Below are positions 1 through 10,715 of a stretch of 47,983 bases of DNA, one piece after another. The stretch is from Sulfuricella sp. (GTDB lineage: Bacteria > Pseudomonadota > Gammaproteobacteria > Burkholderiales > Sulfuricellaceae), in assembly GCA_018336195.1 (NCBI GenBank), contig JAGXQV010000025.1, positions 1 to 47,983 on the forward strand, given 5' to 3'. Positions within the stretch are counted from its first letter, which is position 1, and each line of letters starts with the position of its first letter. The translations under genes and the position numbers were made by a program. The notes beneath the pieces are model-generated. The model did not search any database. It was not told the DNA's origin and saw only the letters and a list, made by a program, of their open reading frames with translations.

Positions 1-1811
1 GTCTTGATCTCCTTGGCGGCAGCGGCGGAACGTTGGGCGAGGTTGCGCACTTCGGCAGCCACCACCGCGAAACCGCGCCCCTGTTCGCCGGCACGGGCGG
101 CTTCGACGGCGGCATTCAGGGCAAGAATGTTGGTCTGGAAGGCGATGCCGTCGATCACCGAAATGATGTCGACGATCTTGCGCGACGATTCGTTGATCGA
201 GGCCATGGTGCCGACTACTTCACCGACCACCGCGCCACCCTTGCCGGCTACGGTGGAAGCGCCGATGGCGAGTTGATTGGCTTGCTTGGCGTTTTCGGCA
301 TTCTGTTTCACGGTGCTGGTCAGTTCTTCCATGCTGGAGGCGGTTTCTTCCAGGCTGGAGGCTTGCTCTTCGGTGCGTTGGCTCAAATCCTGGTTGCCTT
401 GGGCGATTTCCTTGGAGGCGGTTCCGATGGAATCGACGGCTTCCTTGATCTCGCCGACCAGTTTCTTGAGATTTTCCACGGTGCCGTTGACGCCCTGCTT
501 GGTCTGGTCGAACAGGCCGGGATAGTCCTTGGTGATGGTCTGGGTCAGGTCGCCCACCGCCAGGGCGTTGGCGACGCGGGTGATGTCCTTTAAGCCGGTT
601 TCGGTGACGTCGGAAAGCTGGATCAGCAGTTCGGAGAGAGTCTTGGTATAGCCGGCCTTGCCGTTCAGATCCATCTTGACGCTGAAATCGCCGCGTACTG
701 CGGCGGCTTCGACGATCTGCTGGATTTCCGCGACGATCTTGGTGAGCGCATCCACGGTGCGGTTGACGCCGGCCTTGGTTTGAGCGAAGACACCGAAGTA
801 TTCCTTGGTAATCTTCTGTGAAAGATCGCCGGCTGCCAATGCCTGGGCGACGCGGGTGACGTCCTTTAGACCGACATCCGTGGTATCGGAAAGCTGGTTA
901 AGCAAATCAGCCAGGTTGCGGGCATAGCCCTGGTGGGCATTGGCGTCGATTTTCCTGCTGAAATCGCCCTGAACTGCCTCGCCGACAATCTTTTCGATAT
1001 CGGCGACGACTTTCTTCAAAACGTCTTGCATGGTTTGCATCGAGGCCAGCAAGCGCCCGACTTCGTCGTGGGATTCGATGTGGATTTGGCTACCCAGGTC
1101 GCCAGCGGCGATTTTGGCCGCCACGTCCATGGCTTGCCCTAGTGAACGGTCGATGTTGCGGATCAGCACGAAACCGATTAGCGCTGCCAGCAAAACCCCC
1201 AATACGATGGCGGTCAGCGCGATATTGCGGGTCGTGGCGTAGTTTTGCACGGCTTTTTCATATTCGGCCTTGCCGACGCTGATTTGCAGGTCGATAAGCT
1301 TGAGCATCGCATTGGTGTTCGCCATGTAGCCGGGGCCGACCTCCTTGACGACGATGGAATTGGCTTCGAGATAATTCCCCGCCTTGATGTGTTCCAACGC
1401 CTTGTTGCGCGCCGTTTGGTAAACCTTGCGTTTAGCAGTGAATTCATCGGCCAGGACTTTTTCTTCCGGGGTCAGGAAAGTGGCAACGTAGCTTTCCCAA
1501 CTCTTGTTGTTTTTCTTGGTGTTTTCCGCCATTTTGTCGGTATGAAAGGAGAGCGGGTGATCGTGCAGCTTGCTCTCGGGCAGGCGCGGGTCGTGCATCA
1601 GCATCAAATGAATCTGGCGCTGGTTTTCCGCCTGGAGTGCGTTGACCGCCGCCAATTGGCCGGCCGCAATCAGCCGGTCTTCATAAACCGTGCGCAAGCC
1701 TTCGTTGACCGCACTCATGCCACGCAGCCCGAGAAGGCCGATGATGATGAGCAACACGGATAAAAAGCCGATAACGAAAATCAGCCGGGTTTTGATGGTC
1801 AGGTTCTTCAT
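1..1811 (-). CDS. Methyl-accepting chemotaxis protein, C-terminus cut by window edge
   Basis: Membrane chemoreceptor that relays ligand sensing to CheA through CheW. The frame reads on the minus strand from ATG at 1811 and is still open at base 1 (about 603 residues seen). Residues about 9-31 form TM1, followed by a periplasmic four-helix-type sensor, TM2 at about 190-212 and a HAMP region. Two further HAMP-like repeats follow near residues 313 and 407, with similar motifs [17 protein letters not shown] and [17 protein letters not shown]. The conserved signalling tip is present ([20 protein letters not shown]). It lies 55 bp downstream of cheW on the same strand, probably as an operon. The ligand cannot be predicted. 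Confidence 0.93.
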   Translation of the reverse strand, partial: MKNLTIKTRLIFVIGFLSVLLIIIGLLGLRGMSAVNEGLRTVYEDRLIAAGQLAAVNALQAENQRQIHLMLMHDPRLPESKLHDHPLSFHTDKMAENTKKNNKSWESYVATFLTPEEKVLADEFTAKRKVYQTARNKALEHIKAGNYLEANSIVVKEVGPGYMANTNAMLKLIDLQISVGKAEYEKAVQNYATTRNIALTAIVLGVLLAALIGFVLIRNIDRSLGQAMDVAAKIAAGDLGSQIHIESHDEVGRLLASMQTMQDVLKKVVADIEKIVGEAVQGDFSRKIDANAHQGYARNLADLLNQLSDTTDVGLKDVTRVAQALAAGDLSQKITKEYFGVFAQTKAGVNRTVDALTKIVAEIQQIVEAAAVRGDFSVKMDLNGKAGYTKTLSELLIQLSDVTETGLKDITRVANALAVGDLTQTITKDYPGLFDQTKQGVNGTVENLKKLVGEIKEAVDSIGTASKEIAQGNQDLSQRTEEQASSLEETASSMEELTSTVKQNAENAKQANQLAIGASTVAGKGGAVVGEVVGTMASINESSRKIVDIISVIDGIAFQTNILALNAAVEAARAGEQGRGFAVVAAEVRNLAQRSAAAAKEIK

Positions 1812-1866
1812 GATGCACTCCTGAATTTTTGATGGCTCATTCTACAACAGCCGATAGTCGGGGATT

Positions 1867-2361
1867 TTAAGCAGCGATGGTTTCAACCAAATCCATATCG
1901 CTGCGGGTCATAAGTTTTTCGATATCAACGAGAATCAGCATGCGTTGATCGACCGTGCCGATGCCGGTAACGTATTTGCTGTCGAGGGTCGAGCCGAATT
2001 CCGGTGCGGACTTGATTTGCTCGCTGTTCAGAGTAATCACGTCGGAGACGCCATCCACCACCATACCGATCACCCGCTGGGCGACGTTGAGAATGATGAC
2101 CACGGTGAACTGATTATATTCGACGCTGCCGAGATGGAACTTGATGCGCATGTCGATGATAGGCACGATGATGCCGCGCAGGTTGATGACGCCTTTGATG
2201 AATTCGGGCATGTTGGCAAACGTAGTTACGGCGTCGTAGCCGCGAATTTCCTGGACGCGAAGAATTTCGATGCCATATTCCTCTCTGCCCAAGGTAAAGA
2301 TGAGGAATTCATTGGCGAGGGCGGTGGAAGCCTGGGAAGATTCCTGAGTGATTTGCGACAT
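1867..2361 (-). CDS. cheW: Chemotaxis coupling protein CheW
   Basis: A 164-residue CheW-domain adaptor linking chemoreceptors to the CheA kinase in the cytoplasmic array. Visible family features are the early [14 protein letters not shown] strand, the [23 protein letters not shown] segment in which the NLRG turn is diagnostic, and IIDMRIKF. Length matches stand-alone CheW. A purine-rich GAGGCGGG precedes the ATG at 2361. It is directly upstream of the receptor gene on the same strand, so it probably serves that receptor. No CheA or CheY is in the window. Confidence 0.95.
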   Translation of the reverse strand: MSQITQESSQASTALANEFLIFTLGREEYGIEILRVQEIRGYDAVTTFANMPEFIKGVINLRGIIVPIIDMRIKFHLGSVEYNQFTVVIILNVAQRVIGMVVDGVSDVITLNSEQIKSAPEFGSTLDSKYVTGIGTVDQRMLILVDIEKLMTRSDMDLVETIAA

Positions 2362-2388
2362 GCCCGCCTCACTTTTTATTAGCGATAT

Positions 2389-2420
2389 GGAAAAGCCGAA
2401 ATGACCGGCTTTCCGTTTTT
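2389..2420 (+). terminator. Hairpin with T-run upstream of cheW
   Basis: GGAAAAGCCG (2389-2398) pairs with CGGCTTTCC (2406-2414), with one bulged A, and is followed by GTTTTT. This is a rho-independent terminator shape on the plus strand. No plus-strand gene precedes it. It may instead end leftward transcription from the nifO-like gene, or be part of the cheW leader. Only the structure is certain. Confidence 0.4.
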
Positions 2421-2510
2421 GGTAAGCAAAATGAAAGAATAGTTGAAACCCCTTCTGCTGTTAACCGGTATTTTTTGTGTATCCCTTAAGGGCTGAACAT
2501 TTTCGAGTAG

Positions 2511-2909
2511 CTAGTCGCATTTTTCCCCGCCATTGCGGGGGCATTTTTCCAAATTGTCGAGAGCCGCCACCCCCAACCGTTGCCGAATGGCTTCATCGAA
2601 TCCGACGCATTGCCAATCCGGCGTGTCGATCAGCGGACGGCGAATCAGCAGGCGATCGGCAAGCATGGCGGCAATGGCACTTTCTTCGTCGAGAGTTTCC
2701 GGACGGATTTCGCCGCTCTTCAGGCGCGGTGCGCTGGGATTGAACCACTCCGTCACCGGCAGCCTGCCGAAAAACCGCCGCAGTTCGGCGGCCTTGAAAG
2801 GGTACTCAAGCAGGCTGCGTGCCGCCACCTCGTGCCCCGCCTGGCACAACAGGGCTTTTTGCTTGGTGTTGTTCACGCAGCCGGGCTTTTCATAAAATAC
2901 GACTTTCAT
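2511..2909 (-). CDS. nifO: Nitrogenase-associated ArsC/Spx-like protein (NifO-like)
   Basis: A 132-residue thioredoxin-fold protein of the ArsC/Spx superfamily, in the subfamily called nitrogenase-associated protein (NifO in Azotobacter). The N-terminus VVFYEKPGCVNNTKQKALL holds the family's single N-terminal Cys. It is followed by the LLIRRPLI segment, where arsenate reductases carry their active-site-supporting Arg. It starts one base after the stop of the ferredoxin gene upstream and closes the draT-to-nifO minus-strand cluster. In Azotobacter NifO has been linked to molybdenum and nitrate effects. Its role here is inferred from family and context, and arsenate reduction is unlikely. Confidence 0.75.
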   Translation of the reverse strand: MKVVFYEKPGCVNNTKQKALLCQAGHEVAARSLLEYPFKAAELRRFFGRLPVTEWFNPSAPRLKSGEIRPETLDEESAIAAMLADRLLIRRPLIDTPDWQCVGFDEAIRQRLGVAALDNLEKCPRNGGEKCD

Positions 2910-2910
2910 G

Positions 2911-3237
2911 TTACCCCCAGATGTCAGCCGGGACTTTCAGGCGTTCCACCGGGACGTCGCCGATTAGGTGCTCGTCGATGATGGCGGTCACGTCGGCCTT
3001 GCCGACCTTTCCGTACATGATGCCTTCCGGGTAGACCAGCACGCTCGGCCCGCCGCCGCAAGGGCCGATGCAGCCGCTGGGAGTGAGTGCGTATTTGCCG
3101 TACAGCTCGCGTTGCTGGAATTCCCACTGAAACTGTTCCATGACTTCGGCGCAGCCGCTTTGCTGGCAGGAGCCGCGTGGATGGCCGGGACCACGGTTCT
3201 GGGTACAGACGAAGACGTGTTTTTGAGGTTTTGGCAT
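2911..3237 (-). CDS. Thioredoxin-like [2Fe-2S] ferredoxin
   Basis: A 108-residue ferredoxin of the thioredoxin-fold [2Fe-2S] family (Shethna protein I / Aquifex Fd type). Cluster cysteines are visible as HVFVCTQN, then GSCQQSGC, then the second-half motif CIGPCGGGPSVLVYPEG. The start at 3237 is supported by AGGAG just upstream; longer versions would begin inside repeat DNA. It lies between draG and the nifO-like gene on the minus strand, a position that suggests electron transfer or redox sensing linked to nitrogenase. The partner is not known. Confidence 0.85.
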   Translation of the reverse strand: MPKPQKHVFVCTQNRGPGHPRGSCQQSGCAEVMEQFQWEFQQRELYGKYALTPSGCIGPCGGGPSVLVYPEGIMYGKVGKADVTAIIDEHLIGDVPVERLKVPADIWG

Positions 3238-3249
3238 GAAACTCTCCTG

Positions 3250-3331
3250 GTAATGAGTGATGAGGAATGGGTGATGGGTGGGGGGCTGGGGGTTTACCCG
3301 TTCCCCATCACTCATCACCCATTACCCATCG
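3250..3331. repeat. Heptad inverted repeat, family B copy 1
   Basis: The left arm has 7-bp units (TAATGAG, TGATGAG, GAATGGG, TGATGGG). The right arm has their complements (CATCACT, CATCACC, CATTACC), so the whole can fold into a long imperfect hairpin. The right arm supplies the last codons and the TGA stop of draG at 3315. Other copies of this family are at 7039, 41507 and 46359. Confidence 0.85.
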
Positions 3332-4199
3332 GCGACAAACGCAGCAGTGCCGCCGTCTGGTATTCGATTTTTTCCACCACCACCGGATTGAGCTTCGCCA
3401 GCCAGCGTCGGGGAATCGCGCTGGCGCCGTACAGCGCCCCCGCCAACATGCCCGCCAGCGCCCCGGTGGTGTCCGCGTCTTCGCCGCGATTGACGGTCTC
3501 CACCAGGCAATCCTCGAAGTTGTCGGTGTAGAAAAAGTGGTAGAGCACCGTCTGCACGGTATCGACGATGTAACCCGAGGCGCGCTTGGGGTAAGGGTCG
3601 AACTTGAACTGGCGGTGCCGGGCGATCAGGTCGTTGGCGACGGGACGACATTCCTTGACGCCGCCGCCGCCGATGAGGATTTGCGCCATTCGGCCCAGCG
3701 CCAGCGTGCCGGCATCGGAAAATTCGTGGTGATGAGTGATGTGGGACTGCTCCAGCGTGCAACGCTCGAAAGCCGCCGGGTCGCCCAGGGTGTAGAGGGC
3801 GGTGGGCAGGTTGCGCATCGCCGCGCCGTTGCCGCCGTCGGTATCGGACAGCGGCGTTTCCAGGGTGCCTTGCAGCATATAGCGGCGGATGCCGCGCCGG
3901 CAGGTGGCGCCGACGTCGATGGGTTTGGATTTGAGCCAGGTGGCGAAACCGTCGGCGACGGCGGTGAGATTCCAGCCGCCGCTGTCGATGATGGCTTGGC
4001 CGAGGTGCAGCGACATTTCCGTGTCGTCGGTGATCTGACCGGGCTTGAGGCGCAACCAGCCGCCGCCGACCATTTCCGCGTGAATGCCGAATTGTGCTTT
4101 GATCTCGCGCACGGTAAGAAACTCCACGGTCGCGCCCAGGGCATCGCCCACGGCAAGGCCGAGGTAGGCACCGAGGGCACGGTTGTGGAGGGCTGTCAT
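3315..4199 (-). CDS. draG: ADP-ribosyl-[dinitrogen reductase] hydrolase DraG
   Basis: Removes ADP-ribose from the modified arginine of NifH and so reactivates nitrogenase after ammonium or dark switch-off. The 294 residues carry the binuclear-Mn signatures of the family: GLAVGDALGATVEF near the N-terminus, ITDDTEMSLHL at about 56-66 and the C-terminal NRGEDADTTGALAGMLAGA. It belongs to the minus-strand cluster headed by draT and is separated from the preceding gene by a family A repeat. Its last residues (PMGNG) and stop codon are encoded by a family B heptad repeat, so the C-terminus has been altered by the insertion, apparently outside the catalytic core. Confidence 0.95.
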   Translation of the reverse strand: MTALHNRALGAYLGLAVGDALGATVEFLTVREIKAQFGIHAEMVGGGWLRLKPGQITDDTEMSLHLGQAIIDSGGWNLTAVADGFATWLKSKPIDVGATCRRGIRRYMLQGTLETPLSDTDGGNGAAMRNLPTALYTLGDPAAFERCTLEQSHITHHHEFSDAGTLALGRMAQILIGGGGVKECRPVANDLIARHRQFKFDPYPKRASGYIVDTVQTVLYHFFYTDNFEDCLVETVNRGEDADTTGALAGMLAGALYGASAIPRRWLAKLNPVVVEKIEYQTAALLRLSPMGNG

Positions 4200-4210
4200 G
4201 GGTCTTTGTT

Positions 4211-4313
4211 AAGTGTTTAGTGTTGAGTGTTTAGTTTGTGGAGTCGCTACGCGACGATCAATCGAACATGCGCGTAGCACATTCCCCCACTAAGCACTAA
4301 AAACTCAACACTG
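4211..4313. repeat. Heptad inverted repeat, family A copy 1
   Basis: Arms of GTGTTTA/GTGTTGA-type heptads flank two small hairpins, around GCTACGCG and ATGCGCGTAGC. On the minus strand the element opens with GGCAGTGTTGAG only 5 bp after the TAA of the gene ending at 4320. It fills nearly all of the gap to draG. Confidence 0.85.
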
Positions 4314-4319
4314 CCTTAT

Positions 4320-4895
4320 TTATACCGGACGGTTTTCCGCCACTTTCACCGGCCCCATTTCAGCAACAGCCTGAGCATAGGGGATGGCGGGGAATTTGCC
4401 GTTGAATTTCGCGGCGGCATCGACGATGGCGTCGATCTTCTCTTCGCCGCTCATTTTCTTCAGGTCGCCCTTTTCCAAGTAGAACAGGTCGAGTAGTTCG
4501 TTGTACACGGTGGCTTCGTCGAGCGGCAGGACGTTGAAGGGGATGCCGTTCATGTCGATGACGTACTTCTTGGAAATATCCAGGTTGCCGGCGAACACGT
4601 AATAGCTGCCGGTGGCGCTCATGTCCTGACCGAGGCAGGCCATCACCAGTTCGAGGTGGGCCAGCGAGGCGACGTGGCAGGAGAAGAAAGAGATTTTGCC
4701 TCCTTCACAAGCGATGATGACTTGGTCGGCCTTGACTTCGGGCGGACGTATTTCGCCAGCCGTGCTAGGCGCCAGTTTGAGCGCGAATTCGCCGCGAAAG
4801 GCGATACGCCCGGCGACCTTGGTGGGGCCTTTGACGATAGGGGAAAGCAGATGCGCTTCCAGTTTGGCGAGCGGGGTGGTGGAGATGTCGGTCAT
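4320..4895 (-). CDS. Unknown protein between draT and draG
   Basis: A 191-residue protein I do not recognise. The start at 4895 (MTDISTTPLAKLE) is chosen because AAGGAG lies 8 bases upstream; the frame is open for nine more codons. No signal peptide, membrane segment or metal-binding motif is evident. It has four Cys in the middle and N-terminal half (IIACEGGKISFFSCH, VMACLGQD) and a charged C-terminal half. Its place between draT and draG on the same strand suggests a role in NifH modification or its regulation. That is inference from context only. Family A repeats lie on both sides. Confidence 0.85.
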   Translation of the reverse strand: MTDISTTPLAKLEAHLLSPIVKGPTKVAGRIAFRGEFALKLAPSTAGEIRPPEVKADQVIIACEGGKISFFSCHVASLAHLELVMACLGQDMSATGSYYVFAGNLDISKKYVIDMNGIPFNVLPLDEATVYNELLDLFYLEKGDLKKMSGEEKIDAIVDAAAKFNGKFPAIPYAQAVAEMGPVKVAENRPV

Positions 4896-4925
4896 GGTTG
4901 TTGCTCCTTGATTAAAAAACAATTT

Positions 4926-5036
4926 TTAGTGTTTAGTGTTGAGTGTTTAGTTGCGGAGTCGCTACGCGACGATCTATAAGCCATGCGCGCAGCGCATTCC
5001 GCCACTAAACACTAAGCACTAAAAACTAAACACTGC
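4926..5036. repeat. Heptad inverted repeat, family A copy 2
   Basis: Same architecture as the copy at 4211. AGTGTTTAGTGTTGAGTG heptads lead to hairpin cores GTCGCTACGCGAC and ATGCGCGCAGCGCAT, then complementary ACTAAACACT units. It abuts the TAG of draT (5037) with no spacer, the element beginning GCAGTGTTTAG on the minus strand. Confidence 0.87.
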
Positions 5037-7034
<1,998 letters not shown>

Positions 7035-7038
7035 TTCG

Positions 7039-7116
7039 GGTAATGAGTAATGGGTGATGGGATTGGTGCTGAGGTCTGGGTTTTACCCATTCCCCATCAC
7101 GCATCACCCATCACCG
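7039..7116. repeat. Heptad inverted repeat, family B copy 2, between nifH and nifD
   Basis: The left arm GGTAATGAGTAATGGGTGAT faces the right arm ATCACGCATCACCCATCACC across a short loop region, so the transcript can form a long hairpin. It fills the nifH-nifD gap and ends just before the nifD ribosome-binding site (AAGGAG). Confidence 0.87.
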
Positions 7117-7134
7117 ATTTCAAGGAGATTCAAA

Positions 7135-8568
7135 ATGACTATCGACGTTAAAACCCGGAACCGCGAGCTGATACAGGAAGTTCTGTCGGTTTACCCGGAA
7201 AAGGCTGCGAAGAAGCGTGCCAAACACCTCAACGTGTACGAGGAAGGCAAGCCCGATTGCGGCGTGAAATCCAACATCAAGTCGTTGCCCGGCGTAATGA
7301 CCATCCGCGGTTGTGCCTACGCCGGCGCCAAGGGCGTGGTGTGGGGCCCGATCAAGGACATGGTGCACATCAGCCACGGCCCGGTCGGTTGCGGCCAGTA
7401 TTCGTGGGGCACGCGCCGCAACTACGCGGGCGGCGTTCCCGGCGTGAACAACTGGGTGGCGATGCAGATCACCTCGGACTTCCAGGAAAAGGACATCGTC
7501 TTCGGCGGCGACAAGAAGCTCGACAAGATGATCGACGAGATCAACGCCTTGTTCCCGCTGTCGCGCGGCATCTCGATCATGTCGGAATGTCCGATTGGTC
7601 TGATCGGCGACGACATCGAAGCCGTCTCCAAGAAGAAGGCCAAAGAATGCGGCAAGATGGTCGTGCCGGTGCGTTGCGAAGGTTTCCGTGGGGTTTCCCA
7701 ATCTCTCGGCCACCACATCGCCAACGACCAGGTGCGCGACTGGGTGCTCGACAAGGGCGAATCCACCCATGAAGCCGGCCCCTACGACGTGGCCATCATC
7801 GGCGACTACAACATCGGCGGCGACGCTTGGTCTTCGCGGATTCTCCTCGAAGAAATCGGCTTGCGCGTGGTGGCTCAGTGGTCCGGCGACGGCACTTTGC
7901 AGGAAATGCTCAAGACCCCGAAGGTCAAGTTGAATCTCTTGCACTGCTACCGTTCGATGAACTACATCTCGCGCCACATGGAAGAGAAGTACGGGATCCC
8001 CTGGGTCGAATACAACTTCTTCGGGCCGAGCAAGATCGCCGCTTCCCTGCGTGAAATCGCCAGCCATTTCGACGACAAGATCAAGGAAAACGCCGAGAAG
8101 GTCATTGCCAAGTACCAGCCGATGGTCGATGCCGTGATCGCCAAGTTCAAGCCGCGTCTCGACAAGAAAACCGTGATGTTGTACGTCGGCGGCCTGCGCC
8201 CGCGTCACACCGTCAATGCTTATGAAGACCTGGGCATGGAAGTGGTCGGCGCCGGTTACGAATTCGCCCACGGCGACGATTACCAGCGTACCGCTCATTA
8301 TGTGAAAGACGGCACCTTGATTTACGACGACGTTTCCGGTTTCGAACTGGAAAAATTCGCCGAAACCATCCAGCCTGATTTGGTCGGCTCCGGCATCAAG
8401 GAAAAGTACGTCTTCCAGAAGATGGGCATTCCTTTCCGCCAGATGCACTCCTGGGACTACTCCGGCCCGTACCACGGCTACGACGGTTTTGCCATCTTCG
8501 CGCGCGACATGGACATGGCCATCAATAGCCCGGTGTGGAAAATGACCAAGGCACCCTGGAAAAAGTAA
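7135..8568 (+). CDS. nifD: Nitrogenase molybdenum-iron protein alpha chain NifD
   Basis: Alpha subunit of Mo-dinitrogenase, 477 residues. P-cluster ligands are Cys60 (TIRGCAYAG), Cys86 (GPVGCGQYS) and the Cys of [12 protein letters not shown]. FeMo-cofactor ligands are the Cys of [15 protein letters not shown] and the His of [18 protein letters not shown] precedes ATG 7135; a longer in-frame start is repeat-derived. The length and lack of the extra loop or delta subunit favour the Mo enzyme over the V or Fe forms. Confidence 0.99.
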   Translation: MTIDVKTRNRELIQEVLSVYPEKAAKKRAKHLNVYEEGKPDCGVKSNIKSLPGVMTIRGCAYAGAKGVVWGPIKDMVHISHGPVGCGQYSWGTRRNYAGGVPGVNNWVAMQITSDFQEKDIVFGGDKKLDKMIDEINALFPLSRGISIMSECPIGLIGDDIEAVSKKKAKECGKMVVPVRCEGFRGVSQSLGHHIANDQVRDWVLDKGESTHEAGPYDVAIIGDYNIGGDAWSSRILLEEIGLRVVAQWSGDGTLQEMLKTPKVKLNLLHCYRSMNYISRHMEEKYGIPWVEYNFFGPSKIAASLREIASHFDDKIKENAEKVIAKYQPMVDAVIAKFKPRLDKKTVMLYVGGLRPRHTVNAYEDLGMEVVGAGYEFAHGDDYQRTAHYVKDGTLIYDDVSGFELEKFAETIQPDLVGSGIKEKYVFQKMGIPFRQMHSWDYSGPYHGYDGFAIFARDMDMAINSPVWKMTKAPWKK

Positions 8569-8672
8569 GCAATTTCGGAGCAGGGACGCGTCTAGGCTTG
8601 AAACCTGGCGCTCCCCGCCAACCCCGGCAGGCAGACGCAAGAGTCTGAACTGTCTTTGAAAGGAGATTTATC

Positions 8673-10193
8673 ATGCCACAGAATGCCGATAACATTCTTG
8701 ACCACAACGAGCTTTTCGCCCAGCCCGAGTACGTGGCTTCCCGCGAAGCCAAGAAGGAGTTCGAAGAGGCTTACCCGGAATCCAAAATCCAGGAAATTAC
8801 CGACTGGACCAAGAGCTGGGAATACCGCGAACTCAACTTCAAGCGCGAAGCGCTGACTATCAATCCGGCCAAGGCCTGTCAACCGCTGGGCGCCGTGTTG
8901 TGCGCTTCCGGTTTCGAAGGCACCATGCCCTATTGCCACGGTTCGCAAGGCTGTATCGCCTACTTCCGCAGCCACTTCAACCGCCATTTCAAGGAAGCCT
9001 GCTCGGCGGTTTCCGATTCGATGACGGAAGACGCAGCGGTGTTCGGCGGCTTGAACAACATGGTGGACGGCCTGGCCAACACCTATGCCTTGTACAAGCC
9101 CAAGATGATCGCGGTTTCCACCAGTTGCATGGCGGAAGTGATCGGCGACGACCTGGACAGTTTCATCAAGACCGCCAAGACCAAGGGTGCCATTCCCGAG
9201 GACTACCGCGTACCGTTCGCCCATACCCCGTCGTTCGTCGGCAGCCATGTGACCGGCTACGACAACATGATGAAGGGCATCCTGACCAATTTCTGGGAAG
9301 GCAAGGAGCGCACCGCCAACAACAGCGTCAACATCATGGGTGGTTTCGACGGCTACTGCGTCGGCAACAACCGTGAACTGAAGCGCATGTTGGGCATCAT
9401 GGGCGTGGATTACACCGTCCTCTCCGATCCCTCCGACGTGTTCGACATGCCGACCAACGGCAAATTCGAGATGTTCGCCGGCGGCACCACGCTGGAAGAC
9501 GCAGCCAACGCCCTCAACGCCAAGGCCACCGTCGCGCTGCAAGGCTTCTCGGTCGCCAAGTCGCTGGAATACGCAGCCAGCAAGGGCCAGGAAACCGTCA
9601 GCCTGCATTGCCCGGTCGGCATCACCGGCACCGACGCCTTCCTCATGGAAGTGTCGCGCATCACCGGCAAGCCGATCCCGGCGGAACTCGAACTGGAGCG
9701 TGGCCGTCTGGTCGATGCCCTGGCCGATTCGCAAGCCTACCTGCACGGCAAGAAGTTCGCGCTGTTCGGCGACGCCGACATGGTCTACGGATTGACCGCC
9801 TTCCTGTTGGAAATCGGTGCCGAGCCGACGCATATTCTGTGCAGCAGCGCCCCCAAGGGCTGGGAAGAGAAGATGCAGGCATTGCTCGACGGCTCGCCGT
9901 TCGGCAAGGAAGCCAAGCTCTATCCGGGCAAGGATCTGTGGCACATGCGTTCGTTGCTCGCCACCGAGCCGGCTGACTTCCTGATCGGCAACACCCACGG
10001 CAAGGTGCTCGAAGCGGATACCGGCGTACCGCTGATCCGCATCGGCTTCCCGATCTTCGATCGCCACCACCATCACCGTTATCCGATCTGGGGCTACCAG
10101 GGCGGCCTCAACGTGCTGGTCAAGGTGCTCGACAAGATCTTCGACGAGCTAGACAAGAACAAGGGCGGCGTCAGCTTCGAGATCGTGCGTTAA
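8673..10193 (+). CDS. nifK: Nitrogenase molybdenum-iron protein beta chain NifK
   Basis: Beta subunit of Mo-dinitrogenase, 506 residues, within the family range. P-cluster ligands are seen in [19 protein letters not shown], in [10 protein letters not shown] and in [26 protein letters not shown] precedes the start. It lies 104 bp after nifD with no repeat element in that gap, unlike the nifH-nifD and nifK-ferredoxin gaps. Confidence 0.99.
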   Translation: MPQNADNILDHNELFAQPEYVASREAKKEFEEAYPESKIQEITDWTKSWEYRELNFKREALTINPAKACQPLGAVLCASGFEGTMPYCHGSQGCIAYFRSHFNRHFKEACSAVSDSMTEDAAVFGGLNNMVDGLANTYALYKPKMIAVSTSCMAEVIGDDLDSFIKTAKTKGAIPEDYRVPFAHTPSFVGSHVTGYDNMMKGILTNFWEGKERTANNSVNIMGGFDGYCVGNNRELKRMLGIMGVDYTVLSDPSDVFDMPTNGKFEMFAGGTTLEDAANALNAKATVALQGFSVAKSLEYAASKGQETVSLHCPVGITGTDAFLMEVSRITGKPIPAELELERGRLVDALADSQAYLHGKKFALFGDADMVYGLTAFLLEIGAEPTHILCSSAPKGWEEKMQALLDGSPFGKEAKLYPGKDLWHMRSLLATEPADFLIGNTHGKVLEADTGVPLIRIGFPIFDRHHHHRYPIWGYQGGLNVLVKVLDKIFDELDKNKGGVSFEIVR

Positions 10194-10198
10194 TGTTG

Positions 10199-10271
10199 GG
10201 TGGGCACGGCTTTTCGTGCCCACGCAGAACCATTATCGAAGCGGTGGGCACGAAAAACCGTGCCCACCCTA
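10199..10271. repeat. Double GGTGGGCACG palindrome between nifK and ferredoxin
   Basis: Two consecutive hairpins: GTGGGCACG pairing with CGTGCCCAC, then GGTGGGCACG pairing with CGTGCCCACC. It is a REP-like repeat; related palindromes lie at 23087 and 29302. It is placed just before the ferredoxin ribosome-binding site. Confidence 0.8.
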
Positions 10272-10286
10272 CCAAAAGGATTTGTT

Positions 10287-10634
10287 ATGGCAAACATCAC
10301 CTTCTCATCCCCCGCGATGAAAAAGGACGTGACCGTCTACGCCGTTGCCGGAGACCGCTGCACGCTGTTGTCCGTCGCGCAGGAACACAAGGTGCCGATC
10401 CACTACGAATGCCAGAACGGCGAATGCGGTTCGTGCATCGTTGAAGTTTCGGTATTGGACGGCAAGAAGCTCAAGGGCGTGCATCTCACGGAGAAGGAAA
10501 AAACCGTGCTGGTGCTGAACGGCAAGCTGACCAAGGAAGAAATCGAACACATGGAACTCAACGACGTGCCGCCCAAGTGGCGCATGGCGTGCCAGTACAT
10601 GGTGCTCGACCAGGATATCCTGGTGAAGTTTTAA
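10287..10634 (+). CDS. Plant-type [2Fe-2S] ferredoxin of the nifHDK operon
   Basis: A 115-residue ferredoxin. Cluster cysteines follow the plant/adrenodoxin pattern in HYECQNGECGSCIVEV, with the fourth in WRMACQYMV. AAAAGGA lies 7 bases before ATG 10287. As last gene of nifHDK-fdx it is expected to donate electrons to NifH or take part in cluster assembly; which one cannot be told from sequence. A strong terminator follows 34 bp after the stop. Confidence 0.93.
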   Translation: MANITFSSPAMKKDVTVYAVAGDRCTLLSVAQEHKVPIHYECQNGECGSCIVEVSVLDGKKLKGVHLTEKEKTVLVLNGKLTKEEIEHMELNDVPPKWRMACQYMVLDQDILVKF

Positions 10635-10667
10635 GTTTTAGTAACTCCCTCGAAGTGTGTTTGGGTT

Positions 10668-10697
10668 GCCCATCGCTTAGCGGCGATGGGCTTTTTT
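10668..10697 (+). terminator. Rho-independent terminator of nifHDK-fdx
   Basis: GCCCATCGC (10668-10676) pairs perfectly with GCGATGGGC (10683-10691) over a 6-base loop and is followed by TTTTTT. It separates the operon from the convergent dsrA. Confidence 0.93.
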
Positions 10698-10715
10698 ACG
10701 TCTGGAATAGCGGCT

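Noticed and set aside
2511..2909. ArsC arsenate reductase
   Set aside because: Fold is shared, but the nif/dra location and the YEKPGCVNN opening match the nitrogenase-associated subfamily better.
7054..7134. N-terminal extension of NifD ([16 protein letters not shown] residues)
   Set aside because: The residues are translated heptad repeat; the true start with a ribosome site is 7135.
7120..8640. Long open frame antisense to nifD (about 506 codons)
   Set aside because: It mirrors nifD codon structure, has a His/Val-rich low-quality composition and no homology; a shadow of a GC-rich gene.
8592..10076. Long open frame antisense to nifK (about 494 codons)
   Set aside because: Same shadow effect; nifK is certain on the plus strand and the antisense product resembles no family.
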